Positions 50,862 through 51,990 of a DNA stretch of 51,990 nucleotides are shown in pieces. The stretch spans positions 1 through 51,990 of the forward strand of contig CAKVHZ010000007.1 of assembly GCA_934754445.1 (NCBI GenBank), written 5' to 3'. This stretch comes from an uncultured Clostridia bacterium. Its GTDB lineage: Bacteria > Bacillota > Clostridia > Christensenellales > UBA1242. Positions within the stretch are counted from its first letter, which is position 1. The number at the start of each line of letters is the position of its first letter. Position numbers and translations under genes: made by a program. Below the pieces are notes generated by a model. It was not told where the DNA came from and ran no database searches. It was given only the letters and a program-made list of their open reading frames with translations.

Positions 50862-51377
50862 TTATTTTTTCTTATTATTTTCAAAATAAGGTGCTAAAAT
50901 TTGTAATGTTTTTTGATAATCTTCTTTATCTTTAAAACCATTCTTGTCTAAAATATAAGCATTTACTCTATTTAGATAAATATAAATGCAATCATCATAA
51001 ACTTTTATTTTATAAATCATATTATAATTTAAACTAGTTTTTGCAAGTATATTATCGCCTTTTTTAATTTCAATTTGTAAAGCATCATTATTTAAAACAT
51101 AATTATAATCACTATCAATTAGGTTTTTATCTTTAACCAAAGCCAAATTTATTTTGATAAAGAATATATCATATAAAACGAAAATTAAGCCCATAACTAA
51201 ACAATAAATTGAATAGCCAAGTTCTTTAGTCTCTCCTAAAATATATAAAACTAAAGACAATAACCCTAATGCTAAAAGAAAAGCATAACATACTCTAATT
51301 ATAACGAATGAAACTTTAGAGTGTCTTCTTAAAAAGTTTTTATAACTTTCTTTTGTTAATTTTGTATTGTTTTCCAT
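50862..51377 (-). CDS. YcxB-like membrane protein
   Basis: 171 residues. Two membrane segments occupy about residues 22-48 and 54-76. The C-terminal beta-rich part (NNDALQIEIKKGDNILAKTSLNYNMIYKIKVYDDCIYIYLNRVNAYILDKNGF, described here by its ends) has the pattern of YcxB-like domains: strand, I-x-K-V-x-x-x-D, YIY, then a K-x-G-F near the end. No function is established. TATAAT is 6 nt before the ATG, without SD. Confidence 0.65.
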   Translation of the reverse strand: MENNTKLTKESYKNFLRRHSKVSFVIIRVCYAFLLALGLLSLVLYILGETKELGYSIYCLVMGLIFVLYDIFFIKINLALVKDKNLIDSDYNYVLNNDALQIEIKKGDNILAKTSLNYNMIYKIKVYDDCIYIYLNRVNAYILDKNGFKDKEDYQKTLQILAPYFENNKKK

Positions 51378-51383
51378 ATATTA

Positions 51384-51413
51384 ATTATATTATAGTTTTT
51401 TATAAAAAATCAA
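51384..51413 (-). promoter_or_regulatory. promoter of the YcxB-like gene, leaderless type
   Basis: Minus strand TTGATT (51408-51413), 18 nt, TATAAT (51384-51389), 6 nt (TAATAT), ATG at 51377. Confidence 0.6.
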
Positions 51414-51473
51414 ACAAATAAAGAATTTTTATGATTTTCTTCAATAAAATATAATTTTACTAATTTTATTCAT

Positions 51474-51502
51474 AAAAAAATCACTGAAACTCAGTGATTT
51501 TT
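51474..51502 (-). terminator. terminator of the rplJL operon
   Basis: Stem TCACTGA/TCAGTGA with an AAC loop (51481-51497), A run on the left and T run on the right, 16 nt past the rplL stop on the minus strand. Confidence 0.8.
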
Positions 51503-51517
51503 AATTTATTAGGTTAA

Positions 51518-51883
51518 TTATTTTAATTCAACTGTGCAACCAGCTTCAGTTAAAGTAGCTTTTAATTCTTCAGCTTGAGCTTTAGGTAAGTTTTCTTTAA
51601 CAACAGCAGGAACATTTTCTACCATTGCTTTAGCTTCGCCAAGACCTAAACCAGTGATTTCACGAACTGCTTTGATAGCAGCAATTTTTTTGCTAGCGTC
51701 TGTAGCAGTGATAACTACATTAAATTCTGTTTTTTCTTCAGCAGCAGGTGCAGCAGCAGGGCCAGCAACAACAGTTGCAGCAGCAGCGCTAACGCCGAAT
51801 TCTTCTTCTAATAATTTTACTAAATCGCTTACTTCTACTAAGCTTAATTTTTTGATTTCTTCAACTAAATCTTTTAATTCCAT
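51518..51883 (-). CDS. rplL: 50S ribosomal protein L7/L12
   Basis: L7/L12 forms the ribosome stalk that recruits translation GTPases. The 121-residue protein has the N-terminal dimerisation part (LKDLVEEIKKLSLVEVSDLVKLLEEEFGVS), an Ala/Pro/Val hinge (AAAATVVAGPAAAPAAEEK) and the C-terminal domain KIAAIKAVREITGLGLGEAKAMVENVP with the end TVELK. An AGGAG SD lies 8 nt upstream. It follows rplJ by 32 nt. GC content is visibly higher than in neighbours, as expected for a highly expressed Ala-rich gene. Confidence 0.98.
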   Translation of the reverse strand: MELKDLVEEIKKLSLVEVSDLVKLLEEEFGVSAAAATVVAGPAAAPAAEEKTEFNVVITATDASKKIAAIKAVREITGLGLGEAKAMVENVPAVVKENLPKAQAEELKATLTEAGCTVELK

Positions 51884-51915
51884 TTTAAATTTCTCCTTTA
51901 AATAATAATTTTTAA

Positions 51916-51990
51916 CTATTCTTTTTCAGCAATAGCTTTTAATGTGCAAGCTAAATTTCTTGCAGGACCATTTAATACACATAATAATTG
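51916..51990 (-). CDS. rplJ: 50S ribosomal protein L10, C-terminal end only
   Basis: Twenty-four codons and a TAG stop at 51916-51918 are in the window; the gene continues beyond the right edge. The translated end LNGPARNLACTLKAIAEKE is the conserved C-terminus of L10, the base of the L7/L12 stalk. Order rplJ-rplL and the 32-nt gap are standard. Confidence 0.93.
   Translation of the reverse strand, partial: QLLCVLNGPARNLACTLKAIAEKE

Overview
The window looks like part of a chromosome from a very AT-rich, low-GC Gram-positive bacterium (Bacillota), probably an uncultured Clostridia- or Bacilli-type lineage. The evidence is an operon pcrA-ligA-gatC-gatA-gatB-rpoZ-priA, an acpS/mazF(ndoA) neighbourhood like that of Bacillus, topoisomerase IV genes (parE-parC), AprX-, HtrA- and RsgI-type proteins, sigma-A type promoters, AGGAG-type ribosome sites and short intrinsic terminators. 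TGA is used as a stop, so this is not a Mollicute code. I cannot name a species.

Layout. Bases 1-8363 (minus strand) are the 5' part of one enormous secreted/surface protein gene that runs off the left edge; at least 2787 codons are open, with GLUG-type repeats and one Listeria-Bacteroides (InlB B-type) repeat. A 398-base gap holds two terminator hairpins and one copy of a dispersed repeat. Bases 8762-18557 (minus) are a DNA repair/tRNA amidation/RNA polymerase operon. Bases 18676-25289 hold a duplicated-module hypothetical, an AprX-like protease with two small hypotheticals, hemW, a U32 tRNA/rRNA hydroxylation-type protein and a membrane-anchored phosphoesterase. Bases 25439-32709 (minus) hold rpiB plus a DUF3592 gene, and a unit that begins with a HipA-like kinase, then a small HipA-N/HipS-like protein, then parE and parC. 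Bases 32772-35017 (plus) hold murG and a lipoprotein with an RsgI-like domain. Bases 35062-46473 (mostly minus) hold an E2-type acyltransferase homologue, mazF with an unusual partner, acpS, recX, a 16S rRNA methyltransferase-like gene, a YigZ-family gene, ddl, a membrane-fused murF, an alpha/beta hydrolase, tsaB-rimI, tsaE and rarA. Bases 46549-51990 hold a putative metal exporter, an HtrA lipoprotein, hypotheticals, a degenerate hydrolase coupled to a yqeY-type gene, and rplL with the tail of rplJ.

How the genes work together. Most are housekeeping: peptidoglycan precursor synthesis (murG, ddl, murF), tRNA modification and charging (gatCAB, tsaB/tsaE, trhP-like), DNA maintenance (pcrA, ligA, priA, parE/parC, rarA, recX) and envelope quality control (HtrA).

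The most notable observations are: (1) eleven transcription units have a -10 hexamer exactly 6 nt upstream of the ATG with no Shine-Dalgarno, implying widespread leaderless mRNAs; (2) a split HipA (kinase plus N-subdomain) heading the topoisomerase IV operon; (3) a MazF whose upstream partner does not look like MazE and sits right behind a terminator; (4) a hydrolase with its nucleophile lost; and (5) a dispersed GC-rich-headed intergenic repeat present twice.
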